Assembly: GCF_022605165.1 (NCBI RefSeq)
Contig: NC_063075.1
Location: 1,922,001 to 1,986,000, forward strand
From: Purpureocillium takamizusanense
Lineage: Eukaryota; Ascomycota; Sordariomycetes; Hypocreales; Ophiocordycipitaceae
DNA: 64,000 bases
Direction of reading: 5' to 3'
Shown here: positions 43,901-55,198 of the stretch, one piece after another
Position numbering within the stretch: position 1 is the first letter of the stretch
Layout of the letters: each line of letters starts with the position of its first letter
The notes under the pieces: model-generated
What the model was told of the DNA's origin: nothing
The model's input: only the letters and a program-made list of their open reading frames with translations
The model's database searches: none
Position numbers and translations under genes: made by a program

Positions 43901-45435
43901 TGACGCTTCATTAGCGCCCACACCTGGAGGTGGAAGCCAACCTGATAGACCGAGCGTTTCGACGAGCCACGTTTGCTCTCCTTGACGGCAATCTGGAAGT
44001 CCTCATGTTTCTGCTTCTCGTTCTCCAGGCCGGCCTTGTATTCCGCGATTTCGTTTTCGATCTTTGCCTGATAGGGAGAGTTTCGGAAGGCCTCGAGAAG
44101 CGTGTCGGGACTGTGCGGTGCGTTCACCTCAGATCGCCCGGTGGCATACTGGCGCTCAAACTCGTCGGTGCAGCCCGTGACATAGTCAGAAGTAGTCTGT
44201 CGCGGCCGGGGCGCGAAGCCCAGACCCTCAAAATAGGAACGTGCCTCGGACGCCGGGCCAAAGTAGACCTGTCTGCCCTCGTCGATGACCATCACCTTGT
44301 CAAATAGCTTGTAGATGTTCTCCGATGCCTGATAGAGCGAGACAAACGTTGTCGTCTTGTAGAGGTTGGTCTGGATGCGGAGAGACTTGACGAAATCGAG
44401 CGCGGTGCTGGCGTCGAGTCCTCGAGTGCTATTATCCCAAGACAAAATGCAGGCGTTCGTGATCATCATCTCCGCAATCGATACACGCTTGCGTTCGCCG
44501 CCAGAAATGCCGCGGACAAAGTGGTCGCCAACTACCGTCTTGCGAGTGTGTTCAATGTTGAACATCTTGAGCAGTGTGGCGATGACATGCTCCTTGAATT
44601 CGGCCTTGGACATGTTTCCAGGTCGCTTGGCGGGCATTTTGGTGTCGAGCGCGAATCCGAGCGTCTGTTCGACAGTGAGGGTGGCGTGGTGGATGTCATC
44701 TTCAGCGTTGTACACGGCCTCGCCTCTGTATCGCTTAAAGTCCTTGGACTCCCACGGTCCGTAGAAGACATCGCCAGCGACATTCGTGTATCCGTAGCGC
44801 TGATTTGCGATGGTTTTGAGAAAGGTCGTGCACCCAGAACCAGGCTTCCCCAGGACGAGCACCATCTCTCCCGGCTTGCAAACCCCCTGCAGATTGTCAA
44901 GCAGGGTCGCTTCCACCGGCTTCTTCCTCAAACCCAGCAGCCCCGCCAGCGGTGTGATGATGTCGAAGAAGTCGATAAAGGCGTTGGGGAATGTCTTGAC
45001 ATAGTTGGCCGCGCCACCGATTCCCTTCACCGTAAGTCCATCCCAGCAGGCACCGATGTGCTTGTCTTTGATGCCGACTTCCTGGCCGGCAACGAGCTCA
45101 CCACGCAGCGCAGTCTCGAGGTCGAACACCGAGTCATTGTCAAAGCCCACGGATTCCACAGGCACGGACTTCTCGGGGTCGGCATTGTTCTTCTTGCTAG
45201 TCTTGCGGCTAACACGCGACAGTTCCCGTTGCAGCTCTTCAAACTCGGCTTGCGCTTGTTCTACCGAAATCCCAGCGTGCTTACCGGCTTCGTTGCCAAT
45301 CGAGCTCGTGCCAGTGTCCTGTGCCGTGAGAGCAGAGTCTCTAGAGTTACGACGAGAGGCGCTGCTGCTGTGGCTCCGATCCTGGCTACCGCAGGCCACA
45401 GTCGTCTCGAAGTCGTTGGCGTTTGGCTTCATCAT
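40950..45435 (-). CDS. PDR-type ABC multidrug transporter
   Basis: Exon 1 (45435-41038) plus a ten-codon terminal exon (40979-40950) across a 58-nt intron (40980-41037, gtaagt..tag, with a CTAAC branch-like site) give 1475 aa. The tiny last exon ends FLNFNKR, as PDR pumps do, while reading through the intron adds an odd tail. Order is (NBD-TMD)x2, the full-size ABCG/PDR layout. NBD1 has Walker A GKPGSGCTT and signature GISGGERKR. TMD1 starts near Q-V-W-A-L-M-K-R-Q. NBD2 has Walker A GASGAGKTT, the PDR-type divergent signature LTVEQRKR and LFLDEPTSGLDGQSA. TMD2 follows, with an extracellular Cys-rich loop (CGEYM..C.YC). It exports azoles, toxins and lipids at the plasma membrane. The start at 45435 is the first ATG; the frame opens at a TTG. 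Confidence 0.95.
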
Positions 45436-47787
45436 CTCTCTGAGCAACGCGCTGGAATCAACGAGCTCTCAGCAATCGTTGAAGCGCTATGAGGGTTGCC
45501 TGGAAATGGGTGTGGTCGTGGTTGCTCGGAGTTCGCCGGAACTCTCTCGGGGACTTGACGAGACCGCACCAACACGGACCGGTATAGAGCGGGCAACGAG
45601 ATGCGGCCCCAGTCCTACAATAAGGGTTTTTTGGACACAGATGCCCAGTAGCAAAAGCTGGTCACACTATGACTACAGAGAAGGACGAGCAGCGCCACAG
45701 CAGCTGCTCTGACTGGATGGGAGTCTCAAGTGCAGGCTCCTTTGCCTTCTCTGTGTCGGCGTGGCTAAGGAGGGGAAGAGGGGGGGAAGAAAAGAGGAAA
45801 CAGTAAAAAGAAGGTGTGGTGTAAGTGGAAGGGGGCCAAATTACATAGAAAAAAAATGACGGGACTGTCGCCGACTCGCCTCCCGGGGAACGCCAACAGA
45901 CCTGAGTGGTCTGCGGGCCGGGTTCCATCCATCCATCCATCAATTCATTCACAAGGGGGAAGGACAATCTGCACACCAAGTTGGGGAAAGTTTGACGCAC
46001 AACGGCCGCCGACCGGTGACCCAGAGAATTATGGAGCTCCGAGCAAAGGCCCCGGCGATGGATGCCTTTTCGGCCGCCCGGGCGAGCGACGGCCGGACGG
46101 GACAAGGGCCTCAAGGGTCAAGGGGGGGTAAGGCGAGGCGGCAAGCACTTGGACACACCTACAACCTAGGCTGAGCTACTGGGTACAGTACGCGAGAGAG
46201 GCGAACCACAACAAGACAAGCTGAAGCGCGCGAGCCAAGAGTCTAGTTAGTAGCTTGTTGAGGGCGCATTACGAAGCAAGGCGCTGTGCCATCCAGGTTC
46301 AGGTCATGCTGTGCGGGGGCGAGGACGACGGGGATCCGCGGCCAACCTGAGCGTGGGTTGGGAAACAAAATTTCGGCACAGAAGCGCGCCGCTGCCGCTG
46401 CTGCTGCCAACTCGCGTTCTCCACACTTCCGGTCTGTTGCTGGTGTGGATGGATGGACAACTGGATCGTCAGTCGGTGATGAATGAATGAGCCAGACCGG
46501 CGAGTGGCCCATCCGCGCGCATCCACCACACCTGCTTGCTGCCGGCCGGGGGGAACTTGGACGTACTTCGTACATGTTGACCGGCTGCGAAATCCATACA
46601 GGTGATCACTTGACGACAAAAAGGAAGGGGCGACAGTCGTACGCCTCGGATGCCGAGCCGACGCCGGGCCTCTTGCTGGCCCGGAGGACCCCCAGGATGC
46701 ACGCAAGCCTGGTACGTACGTTACTAGGAGGCAATGAGCGCGCGCGGGTTACCAGTGCAGACATTGTTGGAGGCCGTTAGTAACTTACGTCCGTGGGCGG
46801 CGGCGGGAGTGGAGCGAGCGGCGACAAACTCGGACCTGAAATCAGGCGTGGTGGCCGATGGCGGCTTCAAATCTCTGGCCCACTGTCTTCCCGAGATCAT
46901 CCCACTTCTAGCCCGAGGCCATGTGCATAAAATTTGATCGCTGAACTGTCGTCGCTATGACACGCCAGAATCGTCCCTGCGTGAGCACTTCTGACTCGTC
47001 TATCCGCCAGCCCGTTCGCGATATCGTCATCTTTGTCGTCGTCGTCGGAGGCCTGTTCACATTACCCGCGCTCAGACAGACACCAGATGAGACAAGACAA
47101 AGAGCGGAGCAACTTGGCCGATTGCCACGAGGGGATGATGATGATGAGTGGGGGGGGCGTTGTTCCCCGTTCCGTTCCAACAAGCGGTAACTAGGGGAGG
47201 ACCCTTGTTTGTTTGACCGCCACTAACTCGTCAACGTTAGTTAGTGCCAGGAAAAGGAAGTCTCTTTTGGCTTTTCTCCGCACGTCGGCAGGCGCCTGCA
47301 TTACCCCGAAGCAGCAGCAGCAGACGTGGCTGATGCTCACAAAGCGGCAAGCGAACCGACGGCGTTTCAATTCTTTGCTCCTCGTGCCAAAGCCTGACTC
47401 GTGCGGGTCTTCACAAGGCGCGAAACCGCGAGTAAGACGGAGCTGCTCATCTCCTCGTTGACGCCGCCAGAGCTCCAAAATCTGAATCGTAGCATGTGCT
47501 CACTGGACAAAACGACCGCATGGTGAGCGCGGATGCTTAAAATGCTGTGAAGGATCGAGGGAAGAAAAAAAATTTGAGAGGGCCGGGACCAGTTCGTGCC
47601 ACGAATTGGAGAAGCGACGGCGACTTGGATGCTCTATCGTTCCTTCCGCCCCGGAAATACGGCCCGGACTTCGCAACCATGACACAAAAAGGGTGGAAAA
47701 GGTGGAGAGAGGGGGAAAATGCGCCCGTCCCACAACGTCGAAGACTCATCCGGCGAAGAGCACCTCCCTCATCCATGCGCCGTCTCA

Positions 47788-47851
47788 CATCGCATCGCAT
47801 CGCATCGCGTCGCATCGCGTCGCATCGCATGCATGTATGTATGTATGTATG
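47788..47851. repeat. (TCGCA)n then (ATGT)n tandem arrays
   Basis: About eight TCGCA/TCGCG pentamers (47790-47829) pass straight into four to five ATGT units (47832-47851). A compound microsatellite in the spacer upstream of the PDR gene. Confidence 0.85.
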
Positions 47852-48002
47852 TCTTCCTTCCTGACTGTCTGCATGTCGGCCTATCTACCTAGCCCCCGCT
47901 TCAAACTACATTAGTACAGCAGGTAACTACGAAGTATGTACGAAGTATGTTTTCCGCACTACACATCTCCAGCGGAACCAGGACAATACGAAATCCCTAT
48001 CC

Positions 48003-48033
48003 AACAAACAACAACAAAAACAACAACAACAAC
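48003..48033. repeat. (CAA)n-rich tract
   Basis: Imperfect CAA/ACA triplet run, a simple repeat in the gene-free region. Confidence 0.75.
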
Positions 48034-48610
48034 GACGCAGAGGCCGGCCGTCGGGCATCACGACTGCAAGTAAAACGAGACGTCTTGCCAACCGGGAGTG
48101 CGTGCCGATACCGACCGAGTTCAGTGCTCTCGCTGTCACACATTGTCGCTCCTCGCAAGCTCCGGCCAGTCGTGCCGAACAGTTTATACTTCATAGCCGC
48201 TCCCAGCAGCGCGTCTCTCTCTTCAGTAGATGTCCTCCTTCTCTTCGGTTATTATTGAATGGATGGATGATGCCAAAGTGCCCACATCAAGATGGGAAAA
48301 CAGGGGTCAGGCTACGCATCGGCCAACCTTCGTCACTCACCACCCCCAGCGGCCAGCGGCTGGCTTCCCCCACAAAAGACCCATGGCCCCAGAACATTGA
48401 CGTTGTTTAACCGTCGACGTGCGCGAAGCGAGTCAAAGTTGCTACCAGCCTTGGCTTTGCGATACAGAGAATGCATTCACGTTCGGAGATCGGACAATTG
48501 CTGTTCTTGGGTAATATCAGTAAGCATAATCATTATTATGGAACGGACTAGGTTCGTCACAGGCACAACGGTTCCATGTTTCTCGAACAGGCGGCCCGGC
48601 CCGTCGCCCG

Positions 48611-49828
48611 CTATCCCTTTGCAAACAGGTAAAACTCGACCGATTCTGGTTCGCCTCCCAGCACTGGCAAGGGCAAAGTCTGGGTCACCAGTGTTCTCCA
48701 ACCCTCCGATTCCATCAAGCCAAAGAGAGCCGTCTCGGATGCGTGCCGCGGCTTTGTAGCAAGAAAGACTTTCGTCGCAAACGCAGTCGCATCGCCATCC
48801 ATCGCTCGCGCCTGCTGCACGTTTGCATCATGCAAGGCAGACAGCGTGCCTACCAGCGCAGGCAACACGTCGACGTTGTAAGTGCAGTCACTCAGCAGAA
48901 CCAAGTCCCAGCGGCGGCGCTGCACCTCGCGGCCAAACCTTCCCTGACGCCCGTGTTCCCAGTTGAGGTTCTCGTACAGGATCGTCGCGTTGCCCAGCTG
49001 TGAGCCAGAGTGGTTGTGCTTGAGCAATGCAATGTTGGCTTGAGCCCGACCTTCTGCCTCGTCCAGGTCCGTCATGAGAATCGTGCAGTCGGCGGCACGA
49101 TCACGCGGGTACACGGCGCAGAGACCCGTGCCGAGGATGCCCACGCCACAGCCCAGCTCCAAAATGTTCATACCCGACTCACTCGTGTCCAACATGCGTC
49201 GCAGGGCCCGCATGCAAGGGTGCTGGCTCGACTCGAGCTTGGGGAACTTGTACATGGCAGTCATGGCAGAAAGAGCGACGACACCGGCATCCCAGATGTG
49301 GCGGGCAATGCTCTCGCCGATCTCTTCTTCGACCTCAAGGTATTCCGGCGGTTCGTTGGACGCATTGAGCCGAATCTTGCGAGTGGAGATATCATCGTCG
49401 GCGTCTGGACCGTTGAGGGTCACCTGAACCGGCATTACCAGGCCCCGACCGCCGGTACGTGAATGCGGATCGTCAGGGGACGTAAGAATGGAATAGACCC
49501 CGGCCGCAGAGAACGACGACTCGGGGCTGACGCAGAGCTCCACTGGGTGACCCGACATCATGGCACTGACGACCATGGGGGGCAGTTCGTACACGGGTTT
49601 AGCAACCCGCCGTCCGGGCGTCCACTGCAACCTGCCATGCTGTGACAGCTCGTACGTGGAGTCGCCCGTAGGAGTGTAGGCGTGTGCCGTGACAACCAGG
49701 TCGATCGGCGCCTCCGGGAAGAGAAACGAGTCCCCCAAGTCTGTAGTTATGGTAAACACAAGCTCCGTCTGCATCCGCTGCTGGGATGACGAGAGCTTCG
49801 GTGGACGGAGAAGCCGGATGTAGTGCAT
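48611..49828 (-). CDS. Family-16 (METTL21-type) methyltransferase
   Basis: Single exon of 405 aa. ATG 49828 (MHYIRLLRPPK) fits fungal homologs, which begin alike; the frame extends upstream only to a GTG. The SAM-binding core lies in the C-terminal half: motif I NILELGCGVGILG (221-233), an acidic post-I residue in LMTDLDEAE (251-259), and the motif-IV-like LVLLSDCTYN (309-318). A central IGESIARHIWDAG (170-182) precedes the Rossmann fold, as in lysine methyltransferases of this family. The N-terminal 160 residues are a fungal extension of unknown role. The substrate is probably a protein Lys (inference from family). Cytosolic or nuclear; no TM or signal. Confidence 0.88.
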   Translation of the reverse strand: MHYIRLLRPPKLSSSQQRMQTELVFTITTDLGDSFLFPEAPIDLVVTAHAYTPTGDSTYELSQHGRLQWTPGRRVAKPVYELPPMVVSAMMSGHPVELCVSPESSFSAAGVYSILTSPDDPHSRTGGRGLVMPVQVTLNGPDADDDISTRKIRLNASNEPPEYLEVEEEIGESIARHIWDAGVVALSAMTAMYKFPKLESSQHPCMRALRRMLDTSESGMNILELGCGVGILGTGLCAVYPRDRAADCTILMTDLDEAEGRAQANIALLKHNHSGSQLGNATILYENLNWEHGRQGRFGREVQRRRWDLVLLSDCTYNVDVLPALVGTLSALHDANVQQARAMDGDATAFATKVFLATKPRHASETALFGLMESEGWRTLVTQTLPLPVLGGEPESVEFYLFAKG

Positions 49829-50504
49829 GTCGGGCTGATGTTGCGTAGGCGAAACAGAAATGTAAACGGCCGTCGACGCCAAGCAGCGTGCTTTCACAAT
49901 CGTGCTTGATGCCTGACCCGCAGGAGTGAATCACCGATTATAATGCAGATGCATTGTAGGTACCGTGCGAGTAGTCTGGCGGCGCGCGGTCTCTCATTCA
50001 CGATGTGTTTGTTTCATCAAGATGGAAGGGTCGTCGAAGGAGCCACAAGCTTGTCACGCTGCTGGAAATTTTGGGCGGCTGTTTCCCCAACATTTGATTC
50101 GCTTAGTCATCGATTCACATGTCCTGCGCGCGCTGGAGTCGAGCTGTGCCTTCCGTTTGCAATTCCTCAAGGCCAGAACCTCACTCACTACTAAACCTAT
50201 GAGCATGTAGGTCACTGTGGCAGCTTCTGGGACTCACAGCGTCAAAACCCATGTGCGATGCGGCCACGGAGCGCGCATTCATCCGTCTGCGCCGAGACTT
50301 CCACATTTGGCACCCATCCGGAGGTCGCCGCGAATGCGGATCCCGGTGGTCGCCGGCCCCGGAGCTAGACCCCACCCCGAATGTCGCATGCCCTCTTATG
50401 TCGCCTCAACTTCATCAGTTCTGCTGGCCGTTCCCACGATCCCTCAAAGTTGACAGTTTTACACTGACCGCTATCAAACAAGCCAACTGAACATCTAACC
50501 CATC
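49829..50504. promoter_or_regulatory. Divergent promoter region
   Basis: 676 bp between the divergent methyltransferase and deaminase-like genes. No conserved ORF; no clear box. Confidence 0.45.
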
Positions 50505-51167
50505 ATGTCGAGCCAGGCCGAGATCGTCAAGCTGCTCTCCACCCTCCTCTCCGTCGTGGAGACCTCCATCGTCCCGCTGACTCGGAAGGGCGTTTCATCC
50601 GGCTCCAAGCTCTTCGGCGCTGCAATCCTCTCCCGGGCCGAGGACCTCAAACCGCTCACTGTTGCAACCAACAATGAGCGCGTCTCACCCCTGCTCCATG
50701 GCGAGATCAACTGCATCCAGCAGTTCTTCACCGCCGACTTCCCCGACCCGGCGACCCGGCCCGATCCGCGCCGCGACTGCATCTTCTTCGCAACCCACGA
50801 ACCGTGCAGTCTGTGCCTCAGCGGCATCGCGTGGTCTGGATTCAGCGACTTCTACTATCTCTTCACGTATGAGGACAGCCGCGACTTGTTCGCCATCCCA
50901 TACGACATTGAGATCCTCGAGGAAGTATTCAGGGTGAAGGGCGCGGAGACGGACCATCAGTTACAGCAACGGGCCTTGTACAACAAGAATAACAAATTCT
51001 TCAGAGGCAGGTCACTTGCCGACTTGGTAGCGCTCCTGGACGATGAGGCGCAGAGGACACACTGGACTGGCGAGATTCAAAGAGTCAAGGCGCTGTACAA
51101 CTCTCTGAGCGAGACCTACCAAGAGGGGAAGAAGCTGGGGGCGACGAGCTCTAGCATTTGGAAGTAG
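50505..51167 (+). CDS. Cytidine/deoxycytidylate deaminase-like protein
   Basis: Single exon of 220 aa, ATG 50505 (MSSQAEIVKL). The zinc-binding deaminase signature is present: His65-Gly-Glu67 in LLHGEINCI and Pro100-Cys101-x-x-Cys104 in THEPCSLCLSGIAWSG. This is the H[A/G]E..PCxxC pattern with the catalytic Glu kept. The N-terminal helix (LLSTLLSVVETSIVPLT) and the C-terminal helical part after 145 are fungal additions. The family deaminates cytosine or guanine bases or nucleosides; the substrate here is unknown. It lies beside the 5.3-kb convergent gene-free region. Confidence 0.87.
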   Translation: MSSQAEIVKLLSTLLSVVETSIVPLTRKGVSSGSKLFGAAILSRAEDLKPLTVATNNERVSPLLHGEINCIQQFFTADFPDPATRPDPRRDCIFFATHEPCSLCLSGIAWSGFSDFYYLFTYEDSRDLFAIPYDIEILEEVFRVKGAETDHQLQQRALYNKNNKFFRGRSLADLVALLDDEAQRTHWTGEIQRVKALYNSLSETYQEGKKLGATSSSIWK

Positions 51168-53235
51168 TGGCACCGTGAGTATCGGTTGAGTTTTCTCCTG
51201 TGGCAGGTAGCGACCCATATACCCAGACTGCCGTTGTCTCCTCACCTGAACTGGGCCCGTTTCATATACGTGAATGTGGCAGAGTAGAGGCATCCCAACC
51301 ACTCTGGTCCCTTCGTCCTTGCTTTACTTGTTCTGACCTTTATATGGAGGCTATGGCGAGGTATATGTGCCATCCAAGCGGATTACTCCATCACGCGCCC
51401 TATGGCTAGCTCGAGCCAACTCCATGAACTCGACATTGTGCTGGGAACGGCGACATTCTCAACCCACGCCCCAGGACTCCGACAAGCCGAACGCTTTCAC
51501 GAACTGAACAATTCGCAGCCAGGCTTCAGCCCCCAAATACATCAAGCGTCCCTACGACGCGGCCCCACTACCGGCAGGTCGGTGGCGGCAGGACCCCACC
51601 GTGTCCGGGGCGGCGGCCGTTTCTGCGACCCCAGAGCTCCGAGCCTCCTTGCCGGGACGGAGGTTTCCTGCACAAAGGTGCCAATTTCGCAACGCTCTGC
51701 CCCAATCGACTCCAAATTTGTTCTTGTCACTCAAACAAGATTTGAGCTACATACATCCCTTTGCATGTACTCCACGTGTTTTTTGGCGTTTGCCACGGTG
51801 CAGTTGAGTGAGACCCGCAGGATCTAGACTGGAACACGAAGAGCCGGCTGAAGCACTTTAGGGACATGATTGCACAGGTGACTGCCAAGGATTAATTCAA
51901 CAAGAGATCGATTTAGATTGACGTTGTATATGTGGTCGAGGTACACTTTTATATAGTTTCACTCACACAACATATCCCTCATAGTCCTGGATTGTTGACC
52001 GTCCTGAGCACGCCCAGTCCAAGGGCCGGGCCTTTGGGGCCTGGGTTTCATGAGTGTGCCGGTGACATGCCCTTAAAGACTCCAAAATGCAACCTCTTAA
52101 AACCCAGGGTCCAAACAGGAACTAGTCATGCAAGTATGACGGACCGCTTCTCCTGCGCGCAGACATCAGACGGGGTGGTCAGATACATGTCAGCAACTAC
52201 TTCGCATTGTCGTAGTCTCAAAGTTCAGACCGTGTTCGACAAACTGTGCAGCTCTTACGAAGCAACACCAGGCGCCAGACATAACGCTAGACAAACAAAG
52301 GGCCAGGAAAGCCGCGCGCGGGATGCACTCAGTCAGCGCAGCCCAAAGCGAGGACTGGAGACGGCATGGGGCACGGCCTCTCGTCGTCGTCCTCCTCCCC
52401 CGGTCCATCGCAAGAAACTAAGTGGTGTTCGCATGGCAAAAAGCAGCCACCCCCCGGCCCGCGTCTGGCATGCCACACTTACTGTGCATGGTAGCGTACG
52501 GCCGCGGCGGCCATTGGCTGCATGCTTCCCGTGCCTCCCGCGAGGCCACGGACAATGGCACATGGGCGCATGCAAGTCATGCAAGGCCTGGTCACATCTA
52601 AGCGCCCGCGTCTGGTGTTCGGGGGCCAATGGCCTAGTCGGCCCGCCGCCCCCAGCCCCCCTCCCCTCCCTTTTGTTTCCCTCGACGGCCCGAGCCACGA
52701 TGGTGGCTGCAGCAGGAACATTTTCCCGAAGTCAGTTACAGCTGTATTGGTCCTGATCGGATCCCCTGCGCGCTGAAGAACACGATGGTCAACCTTGTGG
52801 GATTCAATCTCCATAGAAAGATCGACCGCGCGCGTATCCATGGCCGGTCCCCGCGTGCACCAGGAGGAATGAAAGAACGCGACGGATGAGCCCACAGGTC
52901 CCTATCTGTCGTCATGTTTGTGCTCAAATACCCCTCTTTTTCGAGGTCACAAGAATGGGCCGCTCCCGTTCGTGTCCTAGCCGCCCCCGGAATGGTGCGC
53001 CAGCGGTATCCATGATGCCTGCCTGGCAGAAATCCCACATATAGGACGCGGAAAAGGTCTCTGGGGTGGTGGCGGCGAGCAATCGCCCCTACGAGGGGGA
53101 GGAGGGGGGGTGTGCATGAACTTGCTTCCCTCAAGCTTCCCGACACGGTCACCTTTCGCCCCTCACCGAGGCCAGCCCGTGGTGTTGTTGGTGGCTGGGG
53201 ATGAACTGTGTCTGTCCCCAGCCTCCTCCCCAGGG

Positions 53236-53255
53236 GCATGGCATGGCATGGCATG
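53236..53255. repeat. (GGCAT)n repeat
   Basis: Four tandem GGCAT pentamers inside the convergent gene-free region. Confidence 0.8.
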
Positions 53256-54193
53256 GGCAGGGCAGCGCATGTCGACACACGAACGTCTCCGCCCATTCCA
53301 GCGGGAACCCAAGAATAGATTTCGCATCAGAGGTGCAATGCAGCAAGCCAACGAACCGCTCGAACCCCCCCTCCTATCCTATATGTGTGCAACGTGACGG
53401 CGCTGTGACGATGTGATATTCCAGCCATCCATCCATTCTGCGAGATGGCCATCGAACCACAGCCGCGTGCCGGCCCCCTCGTCCGCGGGCGAACACACCC
53501 ATTGTCACCTTCCCCCTCCTTCACTTTTCCGCCTCTGTCCGACCCTCGGCTCGCCCAGCACAAAAGCAAAGAAAAAGCAAGGGGGGTGGTAGCGGGTGTG
53601 CACCAACCGGAGCCCAACATCGCATCATAAAAAAATTTCATCGTTTCCGTCCTACCGAGGCGTCCACGGGCGGGACATTGGAGGCGCGGGCTTGTGCATG
53701 CGCGTGTATGAATGTGTGTGTGCGCGAAAGTTACTCCATAGAGAGAGGGGAAAGGAGGTCACAGTGCATCGCCGCACGAGCGCCATGCGGCATGGCAAAA
53801 GAAAGACAAATTAAAACCACTCTGCGACTGACTGCCTCTGGATGCTCTGGCACCACCGACTAACTCCAGCGACGACTCCTTTCTTCTCTCGCTGAGACTG
53901 GGACCCAAGACATGCCTGCAGCCACGCGGCTGCAGAGCGAATCGAAAAGGGCAGCCCTGTAGGCTCCAACCTCGGTGTGTCCTCTGGTGGGTTGCACCGC
54001 TGAAAGGGGAGGGAGGGGAAGAGAGAGGGTGGAGGGGGCGGGCAAGGCGAAGAGAAACGCACATGTACAACACCATGCGCGCACACGCACACGCACGCAC
54101 CCCCCCGCCCGCTCGCCCATCCGCCGAGGAGAATAGTAATACCGTATATGGGTAGTGCATAACACTGACTGTACCCTTTTTATTTTTCTTACC

Positions 54194-54210
54194 CTCTCTC
54201 TCTCTCTCTG
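54194..54210. repeat. (CT)n dinucleotide repeat
   Basis: Uninterrupted CT run of about eight units in the gene-free region. Confidence 0.8.
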
Positions 54211-54507
54211 CCAGCCCGGTCTGGTCTGTCCTCTTGGTGCCTTGTCTTGGATTGGAGGGGGAGGGCTGCCAAGTTACCTATGAGCTGAAAAACGACTCTG
54301 CACGACTCACGCCCACGCCCGCGGCTGCGCGTTTGACTCGCGTTTTTTGTTCTTTTTCATTCTTCCCTCGGCACATGTGTGTGTGTCTCACGTCTGTGGA
54401 TAGGATGAGATGGTCTGAAGTTGAGCAAAAGAGTGGCTGGCGGTAGTGATATCAGAACCGCGAGGCGGGCGCACAGTAAAGCACACAGACAAGGCAAACG
54501 CGAGAGC

Positions 54508-54532
54508 CGGACGGACGGACGGACGGACGGAC
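54508..54532. repeat. (GGAC)n repeat
   Basis: About six tandem GGAC tetramers. Confidence 0.85.
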
Positions 54533-54737
54533 ACCCACACCCAGCACGGCAAGGATGTCGTCGGCCCCAACAAGCGAGAGGGGGTACTGCATACTGAATG
54601 CACGCTGTACTGTGCTGTACTGCTGCTGCACGCGGCCTACTCACTACTAATGAGTGAGGTGAGTGATGTGACGGGGCGATGATGCCGGCAACACATCATC
54701 ATCAGCGAAAAGCGCCACACACACATCGCATGCCAGC

Positions 54738-54740
54738 CAG

Positions 54741-54772
<32 letters not shown>

Positions 54773-54774
54773 CC
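54738..54774. repeat. (CCTG)n repeat
   Basis: About eight to nine tandem CCTG tetramers, the longest simple repeat in the region. Confidence 0.85.
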
Positions 54775-55170
54775 GTGCCAGTGCTACAAACGTACCAAGC
54801 CAACTTTTACCAGAAAACCACTACGTACTACTATCACTACCAACTAATGCAACCAATGCGCGCCCACGCGGACCCCCAGATTCGCAACATGGGTGGCCCC
54901 CGCTGCAGCCCACCCGCCCCGTGGCGTCCGTTCGCTAATGAATGAATGACGCTGCTCGACGGAGTGAGTACTGTACCCGAGCCCGTCTTCAGCACGTTCA
55001 CCAGGTAGGCAGGCAGGCACGTCGAGCGAGTCTCGCACCTCAGGTCACGGGCTCCTCTTTCGCACGCCCGTGTCGCCAGGCGGGAAGGCGCACCGAACGG
55101 GGGGATCATCAACCGCCCCGTGTCGCATCGTAAAATACTACTAGGTCGGTCGGTCGGCCCCTTGTACTGG

Positions 55171-55198
55171 CAGCAGCAGCAGCAGCAGCAACAGCAGC
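55171..55198. repeat. (CAG)n repeat
   Basis: CAG triplets with one CAA interruption; no supported protein spans it. Confidence 0.8.

Larger units (their letters stand above)
45436..48610. promoter_or_regulatory. Long upstream region of PDR transporter
   Basis: 3.2 kb without a recognisable gene, between the PDR start and the methyltransferase 3' end, both on the minus strand. It contains (CCAT)n at about 45924-45941, TACTTCGTA at 46564-46572, TACGAAGTA at 47928-47936 and 47939-47947, and the tandem arrays listed below. Drug-pump genes often carry long, complex promoters, but no Pdr1-like box (TCCGCGGA) was found by eye. Confidence 0.5.

Noticed and set aside
54738..54774. CRISPR-like array
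   Set aside because: Simple tetranucleotide repeat without spacers; the genome is eukaryotic.
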